Shown here in pieces: positions 29,800-43,500 of a stretch of 64,000 nt of DNA. The position numbers were made by a program, and so were the translations under genes. This DNA is from Anaspis maculata (lineage: Eukaryota > Arthropoda > Insecta > Coleoptera > Scraptiidae): NCBI GenBank assembly GCA_949128115.1, contig OX421964.1:17322892-17386891 (forward strand), read 5' to 3'. The notes below the pieces were generated by a model that was not told the origin of the DNA, searched no databases, and saw nothing but the letters and a program-made list of their open reading frames with translations. The stretch's first letter is position 1. Every line of letters begins with the position of its first letter.

Positions 29800-32700
29800 A
29801 CAACTAAGCTACGCACAAATCAATACGTCGTTCCAAAAATTTTTGCCCTTTTTCAACTTGATGTGAATTTGGATTACTGAAATGAATTTGTATTCTGTTT
29901 GGAGTGTCCGTTGACTTGATCCTTTGGCTATCAGTCTGTGGTTTTGCAAGAAACAAAATGATTGACATGAATTTTGTACAGGCTGTTCAATAAGACAAAA
30001 TTTCTGAATCGTCAAGAAGCTCCCGTTCGAGAAAGATTTTTTTCTCTTGAATTTTCACTAAAAAGAAGACGAGGTAGGCCTTGAAGTACCTACAGGGTGG
30101 TGTTTGAATTCTCTGCTCATCTCCTTTATTTTCAGGGTGAGCACAAAAAAACATATTTCTGGTTTTGCATGGATAACTTCATCCCTCGTTCACCGATTTT
30201 GAAAATTTGTGGCTCATATTGAAGCTAAAGCTATAGGTGAAAAGACCTAAGGATTATAATTGACTCAAGACGAACATTCAGAGCCAAGGGTTCAATGGAA
30301 TGTGGCTCAAATTTTAAACGCCGTCGACAACCCGTTTAGGAGAAGGATTTGCTAATAGCCACGTTTCTTCCGAATAAATTATTTATTCTGAATACATTAA
30401 GGTCTTTCGTTCTTGTGCTAGCCAAGAATTGTGTAGGTGAAGAAATTTATTTACAACTACATGTTCAAGGAAGAGGAACAGTCCCTTGTTCACCTGGATT
30501 TGGTCGTAACCAACACTACGGATATAAAAACAATTAATTACCTAAACTGGTTTGTCCATTATTCATTGTTTTGATCTTTGTAGTCTTGGTTACGACCGAG
30601 GTAACGACCAATTTGAAGTGATCAAGTAGTCCGGATGCTAGTTGCATAAAATGGAATGAACCTTGCGTTTTTTGATGAGAAGATGCCACTTGGTGAAAAT
30701 GTTCTTTGCATCATACTCTTTTGATCCAGAAATGTAGCCATCAGCGCCATCCATGCCGGCAGCGTATACAGGGACAGGGTGAAACAGAAAAAAAAGTTGG
30801 AAAATTATATTTGAATAACCGAAGCATGTGGAGACGTTCAATTTACCACATACATTAACTGTTTTATGCTCATGAAGTCACAGTAAACCGTTCTTGATTA
30901 CTTCTAACCGTCTTTGAAATATAGGAGAAAAACCGAAAAAAAAATTAAAACACTATTTTTTCCATAAATAAGTGATTCTTAGAGATATTGACACAATACT
31001 TGGTATTTCTACAAAAAGTAATGATAGAAATGATATGAGTTGGGTAGCCAATTCCTAAGCCAACTATTTCCAGGAATACGATTGTCAACTTTTTTTTCCT
31101 CTTGAGCACCATCTTGAATCTGCCCTGTGAGGCATCGTTGAAAAAGTGATTGGTTTATTATAATAATGGTAACATGGAATCATTGCATCGCAAAAACAAC
31201 CTCCTCATCATAATTTAGTGACCTCTTCGGCGGGAAAGAATTGCCATTCACGTATTTTCTGGCTCTTCGAAGCTTTAGTGCCCATGATGGCATTTGCAAC
31301 ATCTGGAATGATAAAATATGTTACGCATTATGAAATGTGATGTACTTTGAGGTAGCCTACCAAGTTTCACAATGATCAATTAAGAGATTTGTTCTTAACA
31401 GCTGTTTGAACAAAATTTGTGTCGTTTTTTTATGAAAAATACAAAATATTGGGTTTCTCACCCTCACTTGATCTCTCGCCCCAGTTTTGCAATCATCAAT
31501 TGAAAGGTTTGTTCTCAAAAGTTGTTTGAACAAAATTTGTTTGATTTTTTTATGGAAAACTCAAAATATTGTATCTTCCACCCTTATTTGATCCCTCGTT
31601 GAGAAAAGCCTGAGACCGATAGTCTCCAAAATTTTCATGCTAATGGTTCACTGAGAACTGCTCTTCAATGTGTGGTTGTCAAAATCTGCATAGTTGCATT
31701 CAGATTCCAGACAGAGAGCGACAAAGAAGTTCATGCAGTGAAAAAAGACACAGCTTTCAATGCAACGGAGAAATCCTGGAAATGTCCCTTTTAGATAGGC
31801 TTCCCGCAATACACAGGTTCTGTGATACTCTCAAGCGTGGGTAAAGGGCTTGAAACATTGCTAACTTGAAGCTCTAACAGTGTACCAAATTGCACATTTA
31901 TGTTATGAAAAGCAAGGTCTCCAGACTGCTTTCCGTCTAGCTCTGGACTAGTTTTTTCTCGACTGTAATTCATGTTATTTTTTACTGCATGAACTTCTTT
32001 GTCGCTCTCTGTCTGAAATCTGAACGCCACTATGCAATTTTTGACAACTAAACATTGAAGAGCACTTCCCACTGAACCATTATCATGAAAAATTCGGAGA
32101 CTTTCGGTTTCAGGCTATCCTCAGTAAGGGATCAAGTGAGGGTGAGAGACCCAATATTTTGTATTTTTCATAAAAAAAACGATACAAATTTTGTTCAAAC
32201 AGCTTTTAAGAATAAACCTCTCAATTGATGATGGTGAAACTTGGTAGGTTACCTCAAAGTACATCAAGGTTCATAATGCGTAATATATTTTACCATTCCA
32301 GATGTTGCAAATGCCATCATGGGCACTAAAGCTTTGAAGAGCCAAAAAATACGTGAATGACAATTCTTTTTCGCCGAAGAGGTCACTAAATCATGATGAG
32401 GAAGTTGTTTTTGCGATGCAATGATTCCATGTTACCATTATTATAATAACCAATCACTTTTTCAACGATGCCACACAGGGCAGATTTAAGATAGTGCTCA
32501 AGAGGAAAAAAAAGTTGACAATCGTATTCCTGGAAATAGTTGGCTTAGAAATTGGCTACCCAGCTCATATTATTTCTAACATTACTTTTTGTAGAAATAC
32601 CAAGTATTGTGTCAATATCTCGAAGAATCACTTATTTAAGGAAAAAAGAGTGTCTTGGTTTTTTTTTCTGGTTTTCCCCTATATTTCAAAGACGGTTCAG

Positions 32701-33635
32701 GGTAATCAAGAACAATTTGTTGCGACTTCATAAGTATAAAATAGTTAATGTATGTGGTGAGTGACACGTCTCCACATGTTTCGGTTAATTGAATATAATT
32801 TTTCAACTTTTTTTTTATCACCCTGTATACGCCGCCGGCATGGATGGTGCTGATGGCTACCTTTCTGGATCGGAAGAGTACGATGCAAAGAACATTTCCA
32901 CCGAGTGGCAAACTCTCATCAAAAAATGCAAGGTACTTTCAACTAGCATCCGGACTAAAGGGGCTGTTTCTCCTTCTTGAACATGCAGTTGTAATTGGAC
33001 TCCTTCACCTACAGTTTCTTGGCTAGGACAAGCAAGAAAAACCTCAATGTATTTCAGAAAGAATAGATCAGATGTATTCTTTCGATATTCCTTCGAGAGA
33101 AAAGTGACTTTTGGCTAATCCAACTAGCCAACTTTTATTGAACACTTGACTCTGAATGTTCGTCTCGAGTCAATTTTGATCTTCATATGTTTTAACCTGA
33201 AGTTTTAACATCAATATGAGCCGCAAATTGTTGAAATTGGTCAACGAGGAAGAAAATTATTCATGCAAAACCAGAAAGTTGATTTCTTTGTGCGCAACTG
33301 TATATAAAGGAGATAAGCAGAGAACTCAAACACCACCCTGTACTACAGGGCCTACCTCGTCTTCCTTGTGGTGGAAATTCAAGAGAAAAAAATCTTCTTC
33401 GAACGGGAGCTTCTTGACGATTCAGATATTTTGGGTGGTCTTATTGAACACCTGTACAAAATTTATGTAGACTATCTAGTGTCTTGCAAAACCACAGACT
33501 GATGACCAAAGGATCAAGTCAACGAACACTTCAGACAGAATAGAAATTCTTTGTGGTAATCCAAATTTACATCAAATTGAAAAATAGCAAAAAAATTTGG
33601 AACAACGTATTGATTTGTGCGTAGTTTAGAAACTT
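29800..33635. repeat. ~3.8-kb imperfect palindrome
   Basis: Left-arm blocks at ~29808-29880, 30640-30840, 31180-31330 and 31670-31745 reappear inverted at ~33560-33630, 32760-32960, 32280-32420 and 31978-32060. The centre is near 31.7-31.9 kb. Short peptide-like stretches in the arms (AAGMDGADGY...SGS.EYDAKN) appear twice and may be a coding relic of the ancestral repeat. No intact gene. Confidence 0.8.
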
Positions 33636-33641
33636 TATATA

Positions 33642-36600
33642 TAGTTGCATTGGTACGTGAAAAGACGTTTCATTTTTGTATACAGCAATGCCGCTTTGCA
33701 TGATGATAGTTTATGCCCATCCACGTGATTTGATCCGAGGGGCCACTTTTTTCTACCATTAGGATCGAAGATGGAGGTCTTTTTTCCAAGATGGCATTCA
33801 AATTTCAACTCTGTTTCCACTAACACTACAGAAACAAGATGGTAGTCGTGTTTGACTAATTTTGAGTCGTAGAAATCGATAATCTCATTATTTCTAAAAT
33901 TTCATGCCGTGGAGAGCAATAGACTAGGACCAAATTTCATAAATCGCTCTCCGAACGATGCAAGAAGCATTTCATGTAACAGTTGGGCAACAAGACTTTC
34001 TGGGGTATTCTGACCTCGCTGATTACGAAAATAATTGTTGTCACCTCAAAATTTGGACCGTTGGGCCCCCAAGACCCCATTTTTGACTTTTCCGGACATT
34101 TAGAAAGCCTCCGTTCTTCAAGTTTAACCGTTCATATCTTGAAGACCGTAATAGATGAAGTGGAAATTCTCTCACCGTTGCCTCACCCGATGATTACTGA
34201 AAGCCTCCCATGCGACTTTTTCTTCTTTGTTTCCGACCATCACCCTCGCAGATCATGAAGATCGAAAGAAGTGCAAAAAGAACACAAAAACTTTGACCCA
34301 TGGTAATCTATGTGAATAGTTCAAAATAAGCCCACACTTATGCGAGACTATGTAGAGAAAGCTGCGAAAAAGTTTTTGACAAAATTGCATCTCAGTAAGC
34401 GCTTTGGTCCAGGAGTAATGATTTTTCAAAAATAGGGCAAGCGCGCGCTGTATTAATTGTAGCCCATAAGTCCGGTCGTTAGCCGTTTCAACCTTGCAAA
34501 TTTTGGTGACATAATGCCACTTGGCGAAATTATTCTAGGGAACATCACCTCCATTTTGAGGTGCTTTGCCATGATGGCGGTCGATGCAAACGCCGTATAC
34601 AGGGTGATCAGAAATGCAAAAATTCAAACTCATAAATCAAAGCAGTTGGAGTCATGAAAATCACCAAGTAGATTCACAATGCCTATCAAGATAAAACAAA
34701 CCGCGTCTGAATATCTTCAGTCCTTTCTAAAAGATCCCGAAAGTATGTAGGTAGTGGTCGATTCGAGGGTCGATTTCATATCGCTCCGTTGAGCACTTGA
34801 TCTTGCACGTTGCACGTGTAGAATGATGCGTCCATCCGTCTCATCATCCAGTGTAAGAATGGGTGATCCTGCTAGTCCTGTTTGTGTGCCTGAAAATACA
34901 ATCTCATGACCAACGTTGGTTACCACAAGAACTGTTGGGAAAGTAGTGACTATCAGTCGATCCAGAAACGTGAATGAATGCTTTCCACCTAGCCCCAAGT
35001 TTGGTACACCTGCCATTTACGCATGTGCGGGTGCCAAACGGTGCTTTCCATCTACGTGTTCTCACTCGGTTCTGTGCCGTTCATTGGATCACCTAAAATT
35101 TTGTGCCAAACTATAGAACATGTGCCGTCTGGTGGAATTTGTGCCGTCTAGGTGGAAAGCGCCCAATAGTTCCTCTTTATTTCTCAAGTTTCGCAGGAAA
35201 TCCGGCCAGTTTTCCGGCAACAAACCTGTGGTAAGAACGCTAGAACGCTGGAGAAATACTCTTGGAAGTTGGAAGGTTCGTGATCGCCTTGGTGGATGTT
35301 TGTGTACCAGTGCTGCCCCGTTGTGGATGATACAGTCATAGGAATCAGGGATTGAGCTGATAGGAACTGTATCTTCTAGAAGTTTCACTAGTACCTAAGT
35401 CCTTTGTGCCAGGTCTCATAGTCATAATATGGTTGTCCAGAGCTAGGGATGGAAGGCATTGTTGGTTTTCGTGACAGAAAAAGGTGTACAGAGCCAGTTT
35501 ACGGGGCATCGCCACCATTAAAAGACGCTGATAGTTGTATGTCTCCCTTGAGGTCTTGGACGACTTTGTGATCTCTCTTTTCAGTGATGGCAAAGATGAC
35601 AGTGCGACTTTCAGAAATAGGATCATACAAAGATTTTGTCCGTTCTTTGAATCTCCCATTCACAAAAGAAGAATACTGTTTTACATCATTTTCTTCAGAT
35701 TTTAACAAAGCATCTACTCCCGATGGCTGCACAGTAAGCTGAGTGTCCAAAGCAGTGAGATCTGGGGTGCGTTCCATGAACGGGTTCTTTGAGTATTCAA
35801 AACTATCTGCTTCAGAAGTAAGCACTTTGTCTGAATTTTTTTCTGGTGAGCCAAATATAGTTCGTGATAGAAGTTTTTTGTTCCGCTCGTGTCTTCAGGT
35901 CTCAGGTCTTACGAACTCATCCAGAAGCCTACAAATTTCTGGGCCCGCCAAACAACATCTTCGCAAACCAGCTGGATCTTGAGTTGATCCAATGGCCCCA
36001 CCGTCATCTTTATAACATCTCTATTGCTCCGTTAGTGAGCTGGATCAATTGCGAGAACGGAGAAAGGGCGCGTAGTCTTGCTAACGACAAAATTTCTTTT
36101 GCTGGAACTGCTCATGAGCCCCAGGAACTTAAGGAAACCAGATCAAAGTCCGATAAAAAAATATTTTGCACTAGTTATCACATCTTCGGTTTCGTTTTCC
36201 AGTAAAGGAAGAAATAAGTCTTTCTTTCCAATAAGAGAATGCCAGAAGAAGGAACATGAGAAGAACCGATGACGATTTTGAAACAAAGTGATTCGTGACA
36301 GAGAATCTTGAGCCCTGATTAAAACTACCTACTACCTACCTAACATACCCAACATTATAGCAGTGTAAAATATTCAACAACATAAAAAAATACTACGTCA
36401 TTTATTTTCATAAATTGACCACGCTCTTCCTCTGTGCAGCATGAGATCGTGAAAATGATAACTTTTTTGATTTCTACGACCCAAAATTAGTCAAAAATGA
36501 CTACCAACTCCTTGCTGTAGCGTTGCTGGCATAAAAAGATGAAATTGGAACACCATCTTGAGAAAAAGACCGCCATCTTCGATCCCAATGGAAGAAAAAA

Positions 36601-36713
36601 GTGGCCCTTCGGGTCAAATCACTTGAATGGTCATACACTATCACCATGTAAAGCGGCATTGCTGTATACAAAATTGCCATATGGTTCTGATTTTTTACGT
36701 GTACCACTGCAAC
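33642..36713. mobile_element. 3.1-kb element with ~280-bp inverted repeats
   Basis: Ends AGTTGCATTGGTACGTG... and ...CACGTGTACC-style inverse GTACCACTGCAACT. Arms (33642-~33930 and ~36438-36713) share blocks including GCAATGCCGCTTT and its inverse. The interior carries a broken coding relic on the minus strand. Looks like a decayed DNA transposon that inserted in the repeat continuing at 36714 (ATACGCAGATGATCTTGC, found also at 40085 and 54703). Confidence 0.6.
35089..35825 (-). pseudogene. Broken copy of a repeat-associated animal protein family
   Basis: Three minus-strand fragments in different frames (35825-35499, 35659-35345, 35388-35089) read collinearly: a NPFMERTPDLTALDTQL block with QYSSFVNGRFKER and SLYDPISES, then HENQQCLPSLAL, then DCIIHNGAALVHKHPP...TF and LPENWPDFLRNLRNKEEL. 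I recognise this order from a widespread, often repeat-associated family of unknown function in invertebrates. Frameshifts separate the fragments, so it is non-functional here. Confidence 0.6.
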
Positions 36714-37259
36714 TAATACGCAGATGATCTTGCAATTTCCACACAGCATGAAGACATTTCGATCATTGAAGACGCTTTGTCAAACGCTCTTCTTATTTTT
36801 TGACCATCTACATTCAATACATTCAACTTTTATATTTACACACAATCAATCTCAACTTATTCCGGGTTGGACACGAATTGATAATAATTTGAAAGAAAAA
36901 AAAACACAGGAACGGGGATCGGTAGAACTCAGCACAATTTTGCAATACTCCACATTCCATCCTGTGAAAAAAGTGATTAAAATTGAAAACAAAATCTGGT
37001 CGATGGCATGGACTGCTGAAATATGGATCTAAAAAACTGTGAAAACAAATTCAAAATCAGTTGTGTCAATCCAAAGTTGGTCATTTTGAAAAAAGGCAGA
37101 ATTTTCGATACCGTCATTCCAGTTGTTGAGCAGTTTATATGTCCCAAGGTGTTCCTTGATCAACTTGTAGCAAAAAAACTCAAAGGAAACGATGGAAAAA
37201 TTTCTATTCTATTCAAAAATAATTGAAATAAGTAAGATGAATGAAGCATTAACATAACA

Positions 37260-37968
37260 TTAGGTATAAGATAAGGGATAATCAAAGTATTTGTTCGCCT
37301 CCTCCAGCGCGCGCGTATACACCCTCTCCACTTTTATCATCAGTTCGTCAAAATTTTCCCTAGTAAATGGAAATTCGGACAGAACTGATTGATATTCCAT
37401 CTGGAGCGCGGCCACGTTCTGACGCATCTCTTCATGATCTGGTTCTATAGATTGTGCTAGAATGTCAAGTTGATCAACATGCCATCCGATTTCTTTCGAC
37501 CACACAATGGTACACCTTTCAAGGATTTCGTTCTGCTTCCACTGCGAATACGCCGGGTTACTCTTGGTCATTGCCTGCAAATTCAATAGTTTATTCAGTG
37601 ATTTTTGTTGCACAACAATTTCTTCAACTTACGGTTTCGACGATGAGGTCAATCTCTTGCTTCCGCCACACTACTTGCAATTCAGTTCTGCACAATGGAC
37701 AATTCGGGCTGATTTCTTCGTACGTATGCAGGCAGAATTTGCAGAATGAATGCCGGCAATTTGTTACGACAGACTCGATAATGACTTCCAAGCAAATCGA
37801 ACAGGTCAGGTCTTCTTCTATTACCGCCAATGTATCGTTGATGTTGTCCACGTGTTCCAAGAACTGAATAACTTCGTAAGTTAGGATCTCATTATAATCA
37901 CTTCTAATTATGTTCTGGACGGCCTCACGGAAGCTGGATGCGTCGTTTATCTTGCTGATGGCTGCCAT
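37260..37968 (-). CDS. RING-finger (C3HC4) protein, copy 1, two exons
   Basis: Exon 1 37968-37633 (112 codons), 58-nt intron (GTAAGT...TTTGCAG) at 37632-37575, exon 2 37574-37260, total 216 aa. A complete RING: C56, C59, C71, H73, C76, C79, C90, C93 (CSICLEV...CRHSFCKFC...CPLC). Upstream is an ~50-residue helix; downstream are helical, coiled-coil-like residues ending in VERVYTRALEEANKYFDY. Likely a RING-type E3 ubiquitin ligase; substrate unknown. The best preserved of three copies because its C-terminus has no frameshift relative to the others. The donor lacks G before GT, unlike copy 2. Confidence 0.7.
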
Positions 37969-38077
37969 TGTTATTCAAAAAATCGTTCTGGTAGAATACC
38001 GACTCTTCTCGCGACTTTCGCTATGTCACTATTTGCACTGCGACTGCGTGTTGATGATGACTTAGCGGCGGTATAAA

Positions 38078-38385
38078 CTAAACTGAACTAGGTACAGGAT
38101 TGCGGACCAAGTATTCCATTTGGGATTCAGGTATTCTTGTTAGATTTATACCTGGGCCTTGAGGTGGTTTCGGGAAGAAAGGGGGAGAATAATTGAAACC
38201 TGTATCTGAATAATGCTGTGTCTGGAACGTCACTGTTTCAAATAAAATTGTGTTATTCATACAATTGACCAACGGGTCATTAGTCCTCTTGGACATAGTC
38301 ATTTAATTTACCTGGGTTGATTTTGGCACAATGGTCTTCATTGTTGGAAAAAGGTCACTCAAAAGCATTTCAGGTACGTTAGGGT
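38078..38385 (-). pseudogene. Upstream conserved ORF of the RING unit, copy 1 (broken)
   Basis: Homologous to the 106-codon frames at 52340-52660 and 60555-60875. Here a TAA interrupts the frame just before the MTMSKRTN segment. The interrupting region contains CAG|GTAAAT, a possible splice donor, so the segment could be an exon of the RING gene rather than a separate protein. Confidence 0.4.
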
Positions 38386-38521
38386 AAACAGCTCGGTAAA
38401 CGGTATCCATAGATTCCCAGAACTCTTTGTCCAGAGACAAGGGCAGTTCAGAGAATTGTTATAAATTGTCAGGAAAATATCAGAAAAAATGTGAAATTGT
38501 TTTTTTTTCCATTTAATTATA

Positions 38522-39105
38522 CAGGGTGTTCCAGAAATGATAGCATAAACGTTACTGTGGGTAGATCTCGTCAAAATATGACAAAATCCTATATACCATT
38601 TTGCAAAGTTCGGCCTAATGACGAAGATACAGCCCTCCAAAGTTTACTTTTTCCGGATTTCAAAAATTCGTAACTCAGGAACGTTTCAACAAATCCAGCT
38701 TTCATTTTGTGAAAGCTGGTTTGTCATAATTATCTATTAACCTGTCAAATTTGGGAAGAATCCAACAGGTGGTGTGGTGAAGGAGTTATAAGGGTCAATA
38801 ATTAAGAAGCATCCGAAGAAAAGTTGACTTAAGGTGTCCCCTCATAACATCTACGCCACTGATTGGATTCTTTCTAAATTTGGCAGGTTGATAGATAATT
38901 ATGACAAACCAGCTTATGCTAAATTAAAGCTAAATTTGTCGGAACGTTCTTGAGCTGAAAATTTTTGAAATCCGAAAAAAGTCAACTTTGGAGGCTGTTT
39001 CTTTGCCATTAGGCCGAACTTCGCAAAATGGTATACAGGTTTTCGTCATATTTTGCCGAGATCTACTCACAGTTGAATTTTTTGCTATCATCTCTGGAAC
39101 ACCTG
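38522..39105. mobile_element. Foldback element with CAGGGTGTTCC ends, TA-flanked
   Basis: 584 bp. Long inverted arms (AAGTTCGGCCTAATGACGAAG left; its inverse near 39005-39030). Left TA at 38520-38521, right TA at 39106-39107. The right tip has lost one base of the GGG. Non-coding; relatives at 49755-50515 and ~57178-58201. Confidence 0.8.
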
Positions 39106-39106
39106 T

Positions 39107-39440
39107 ATATAGTAAGTATATGGGTGTCAAAGTATACGGCTTTGTCCCCTCATATTTTGATAACTCGATGCGATTCGAGTGAACTTTTGAGCATAAATCA
39201 AACAGAAAAACTCAACCTTCAAGTGTTTGCAATCTTTTAATTTACTATACAGGGTGACTCAAGAATTCTCTGGCACCAATGACCCCGCGAGACGACTATT
39301 GGCGCTACAGTGACACTACTGGAAGAGGAAAAAAGTTCCCGCCTTGTACCGCAGCGTGCGAACAATGTAAAAAAGAATGTTGGGTGGTGGATGAAAGATC
39401 TGAACTCATAAGGTCCATAACAAAAAATATCTATATGTAT
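39107..39440. repeat. Dispersed repeat, copy of 54325-54660
   Basis: Shared blocks GTATACGGCT.TGTCCCCTCA, TACAGGGTGACTCAA and CAATGACCCCGCGAGACGAC. No coding potential. 39441-39662 is AT-rich with nothing recognised. Confidence 0.75.
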
Positions 39441-39665
39441 GCATCAATGATCAGATTCAGATTCAGATTCTGATTCTTCATCAGCTCTTCAATAATTATT
39501 ACAAAACATATAATTGAAATGTTGCATCCATGGGTTTCAAATGAGCATCGTCAATGTATAGTATAAATAAACACATAAATAGAAATATAATAAATATTAA
39601 CATATAATAGAAAAATAATCATCCAATGTGAATGGACAAACGGACAAAAGATCAATGATAAAATA

Positions 39666-40058
39666 TCAGACCATCTCGGCATCAAGAAACTCGTTGATAG
39701 AATAAAATGGCCTTTCGATAAGCAACCCTCTGACAGCCCTTTTAAACTTCTTGCTGTCGGCAATTGTTTTCAACCGATCAGGGAGTTTGTTAAACAAAAT
39801 TGAAGAAACTATCCTGTGACTCCTTCCTGTCAGCGCAAGCTTGTGAAAAGGCACGATGAGAGTGTGAGCAGCGTCCCTCAGATGGTATTTAGAGCAGGTC
39901 TGTCTCTGGTAGGTGGCAAGCAGGTATCGGTTCGTGTGAACATGTGTAACACAGGCAAGAATATACTCAGCTACAACAGTCATTATGCGTAAGCTGCAGA
40001 AAAGCAAACGACAAGTCTCACGAGGAGGGGTGAACGTCATGAGACGTAGAATAACCAC
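39666..40058 (-). pseudogene. C-terminal fragment of a Jockey/RTE-like LINE
   Basis: 130 codons end in the typical post-RT tail: basic RQTCSKYHLRDAAHTLIVP, then ILFNKLPDRLKTIADSKKFKRAVRGLL and FYSINEFL at the very C-terminus. The reverse transcriptase core is absent, so this is a 5'-truncated relic. Confidence 0.7.
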
Positions 40059-40069
40059 TAGTCCCGAAG

Positions 40070-40500
40070 ACTAGAAGCTTCATATACGCAGATTATCTTG
40101 CAATTTTCACACAGCATGGAGACATCTCGATCAATCAGAATGCTTTGTCAAACGCTCTTCTTATTTTATCAACCTACTACGACAAAAATAGTTTGCGGTC
40201 AAATCCAACAAAAACAATATTGAGTTTATTCCATCTTATCAATAAAAAGCGAACTACAAACTTGAAGTCTACTGGAATGGAAAGCTCATCGAATTCAGTA
40301 ACCACCCAAAATACCTTGGCCCACTCTAGACCGAACACTTTTATTCAAGCAACATACAGGGGTCCCGAAATCATGCAACAAAATTTACAGGGAGGTAGAC
40401 AATTGAGAAATAAGGAGACTTCCTAAGTGATAATACTCTCGCAAACGTAATAACGGAGATACAGGCCTTCAAAGTTGGTTTTTTAATACAGCTTTCTTTG
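40070..40500. repeat. Dispersed repeat, copy of 54690-55080
   Basis: Near-identical to 54690-55080 (AACAAAAACAATATTGAGTT, CATACAGGGGTCCCGAAATC, CTCGCAAACGTAATAACGGA). Third partial copy at 61885-62070. Interrupted at ~40504 by the LINE that follows. Confidence 0.85.
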
Positions 40501-40504
40501 CATA

Positions 40505-43500
40505 ACGAGGTGATGCTACTTCTTGTCTGTTTTCTTTGTTTATTTCCATTATATCACGGGGATGACAGACAGTTTTTTTTGTAAATTTTGTTCTTTAAAA
40601 TGAATACGTGAACGTTATGAATACGACCTAACCCAATTTTACTATTATAACCAAAAGAAGAAAGCTGTCAGAATGGTGACTGAAGAAAAACCGAAAGTGT
40701 GCTCCATACCAGCTGAAGAAGTGATGAACTATTACCAACACCAATTCTCGACTGAAAACGATTCAATGAGAAACGAATATAATGTCAAGCTGAACCCGGA
40801 TGAAATCAACAGGATTAATCAGACGTATGACCAAAACGTCTCACCACAAGAAATCGAAACTAGTCTGAAGCAAATCAAAATCGACACCGCAAGTGGCATC
40901 GACAGAATCATCGTTCGAGTTTTGAAGAAGAAATCTATCATCAACATACTTTCAAAAATTGGCACAATAATGGTGAAGACAGGCAAAACACCATCATGCC
41001 TCAAAAAAGCTAGAACCATCCTCATTCACAAAAATGGACCTGAAGACCTAATCACCAATTGGAGACCTATATCCATATGCTCTGTGTTTCGAAGAGCTAT
41101 CGAGAAGGTATTGGACCGACAAGTAAGAAGCTACATCCAATTTCATGAGAACCAAAGGGGGTTTACTTGTATTCCAAGGACCCATATAAACACATCAATT
41201 TTGAACGGTATCCTGAAAGATTCAAAAAAAAATAAAAAAGATCTAACATTATCATTTCTGAACATCAATAAAGCGTACGATAATATAGGACATAGCCACC
41301 TATAGCCCAGGCTTTTTAGCATTTAACATGAAACAAATTAATCCGCGTGCAATCTTCACGGTATCGTACCCACTTAACCTTATTAAACAATATACTAAAA
41401 GTCCCCAACTTTCCTCCGTGAGCGTCATGGTTTTTGAGGGGGGGGGGGCAAAATTTTCATTGAAAAAATTCTAGGACAAAAGTAATCTAGCCAGTGGCTT
41501 CAAATTCATTATATTTGGATACATTGGGTTATAAGTGAAACTTATTGACAAACTAGATATCTATGGTCTCCGTGAGGGGAGCTCGGGAGGGGGGCAATTG
41601 GTGACCTATGCAAGAAATTTGGTTTTCATTATTATTGAGACAATACTGGCATGTTGGGTATCGTTTCCCACTAAATCTGACCTTGCAAATCCGATTATGA
41701 CATTTAAATTCTGTTCAAAAAATCTCTTGAGCAATTTTCGGCAGAAAAACGTGATTTTGGGACTAAAATAAAGCCGGTTTTTCAGTTTGGGTTATTTTTG
41801 CGTTTGATGCATTAATCATTTGGATTCAAGATTTGATGTATTATATGGACTTTACTGCGTGAGACTATTATATCATAAATGCGACGTAAGTGGTTACAAG
41901 GTAAGAAAAATAATTTATTGAAAAAAATGTCGAAGTCCTGAATGTCACTCAAAAATATCTCCGCGCAGTTGGGAAAAAATGTATTGTAGCTGTAATATGG
42001 CTTTGATTTCATCTTTCAAGGTTTCTTCTTGTAGCCAAAACAATTCTCTAGCTTCCGAAAAAAGATCACTCTACATTAAAATAATAATAATATAACAACA
42101 GCAACTTTCCCGCGGGTATAGCCACATTTTTCAGTTTCAAGCTGGCTTACACCGAACATCAAACCAACTCGATTTTATAGTATTCAAGAAATGATAATTA
42201 TGTCGAATGCCTGATGAGAATGCGTGGAATAGTTGCAGTTATCGATCCTATTCGAAATTTCGAACATTGATGTATTCAACGTGAAAGTATCGTAAATTAA
42301 AAATCCACAATTTTCAAGAGCAAATTATCATTTTCTTCAATCAAAAATGCTCACAATTTTTTCAAATCAGAGCTTCAACATTGTATTTACATATTAATAA
42401 TGTATTGGAAGTCTAGCACAGCACAGGAAGACTTTTATAGCCATTCTCTGCAAAAAATATCAAATTATCATTATTATGATTTCAAGTTTACTAGTAGTCA
42501 AAAAAAAAAAATCGCATCTAGCTTACCATCCGTATTCTAAGTTTATTTGGTCCAATATTAGTTTCGTTAAAAACTCGTCTACTGATTTCCAAACAATAAA
42601 TCGATAGTTACCCCGAATACCTACCGATAGTACCTATATACCCATCTAAAATAATAGCAAAGTTATCTAGCAGCTGAAGGGACTAAATACATAAGTTTAT
42701 AAAAATAACAGATCGTCATCAGAGTCATACTCAACAAGGTGGGTCAAGGGGACAAGGAAGATCGCCTGCATCTACATTTTAGACCGCAGTTCTTCTTGCA
42801 GTTGCAAAACACTATCTTCAAAAGAGTCTCCGGAGCTGGAGGAAGATGCGTCTTGACGGGGACCAACTACACGTGGGTGCTCCCGCGTAGCTCACCGTGT
42901 TGTTTGTTTACACCTAGAGTACCTTAGCTATTATTATCTATCGAAAACCCGAGGTTAATCCGAAGTCTAGGAGCCGCGATATTGCGTGGAATGACAGACA
43001 CACAGACGGACGGACGGACGAATAATGAAATATAATATCTTTGTTGTTTGTACATTTAGAGTAGGTACCTGAGCTATCATCTAGCAAAAACCCAAGCGCA
43101 ATCCGAAATTTAGTAGCTGAGATATTGCCGGACACTGCAGACGGCAATAACAAGAACAAACTATAAGGCTACAAGTAGTAGCGCTAAAACCATAGAGGAA
43201 AATTGCGAAACTGTACCTAGTACCTACTCATACGAGTACTACCAGACCAGATTTAGTCAGTACGATGCTGTGCATATTGAACGTAGGATCAATTATCACA
43301 GATCAAAGTCTAGGTTAATAATGTTGAAGTGATTTTCCTCATATAATGCGTTTGACGTAACTTCATAGAATCCTTATTGGAATTGCTGGACAATTCACAA
43401 TGGAGCTGAAAGATACGTCATTTTGAAGCTAAAACTGTAGGGAATCTACTGCATATAATAATACCAAGTGATATTTAGTGGTCGATGCAAAAGTAAGATG

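Larger units (their letters stand above)
36809..38519. repeat. RING-gene repeat unit, copy 1
   Basis: Begins TACATTCAATACATTCAACTTT and runs to the TA before the foldback element at 38522. Same start and end as 51067-52758 and 58741-60973. Contains the RING gene with its intron, so it spread as DNA rather than by reverse transcription of mRNA. Confidence 0.85.
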
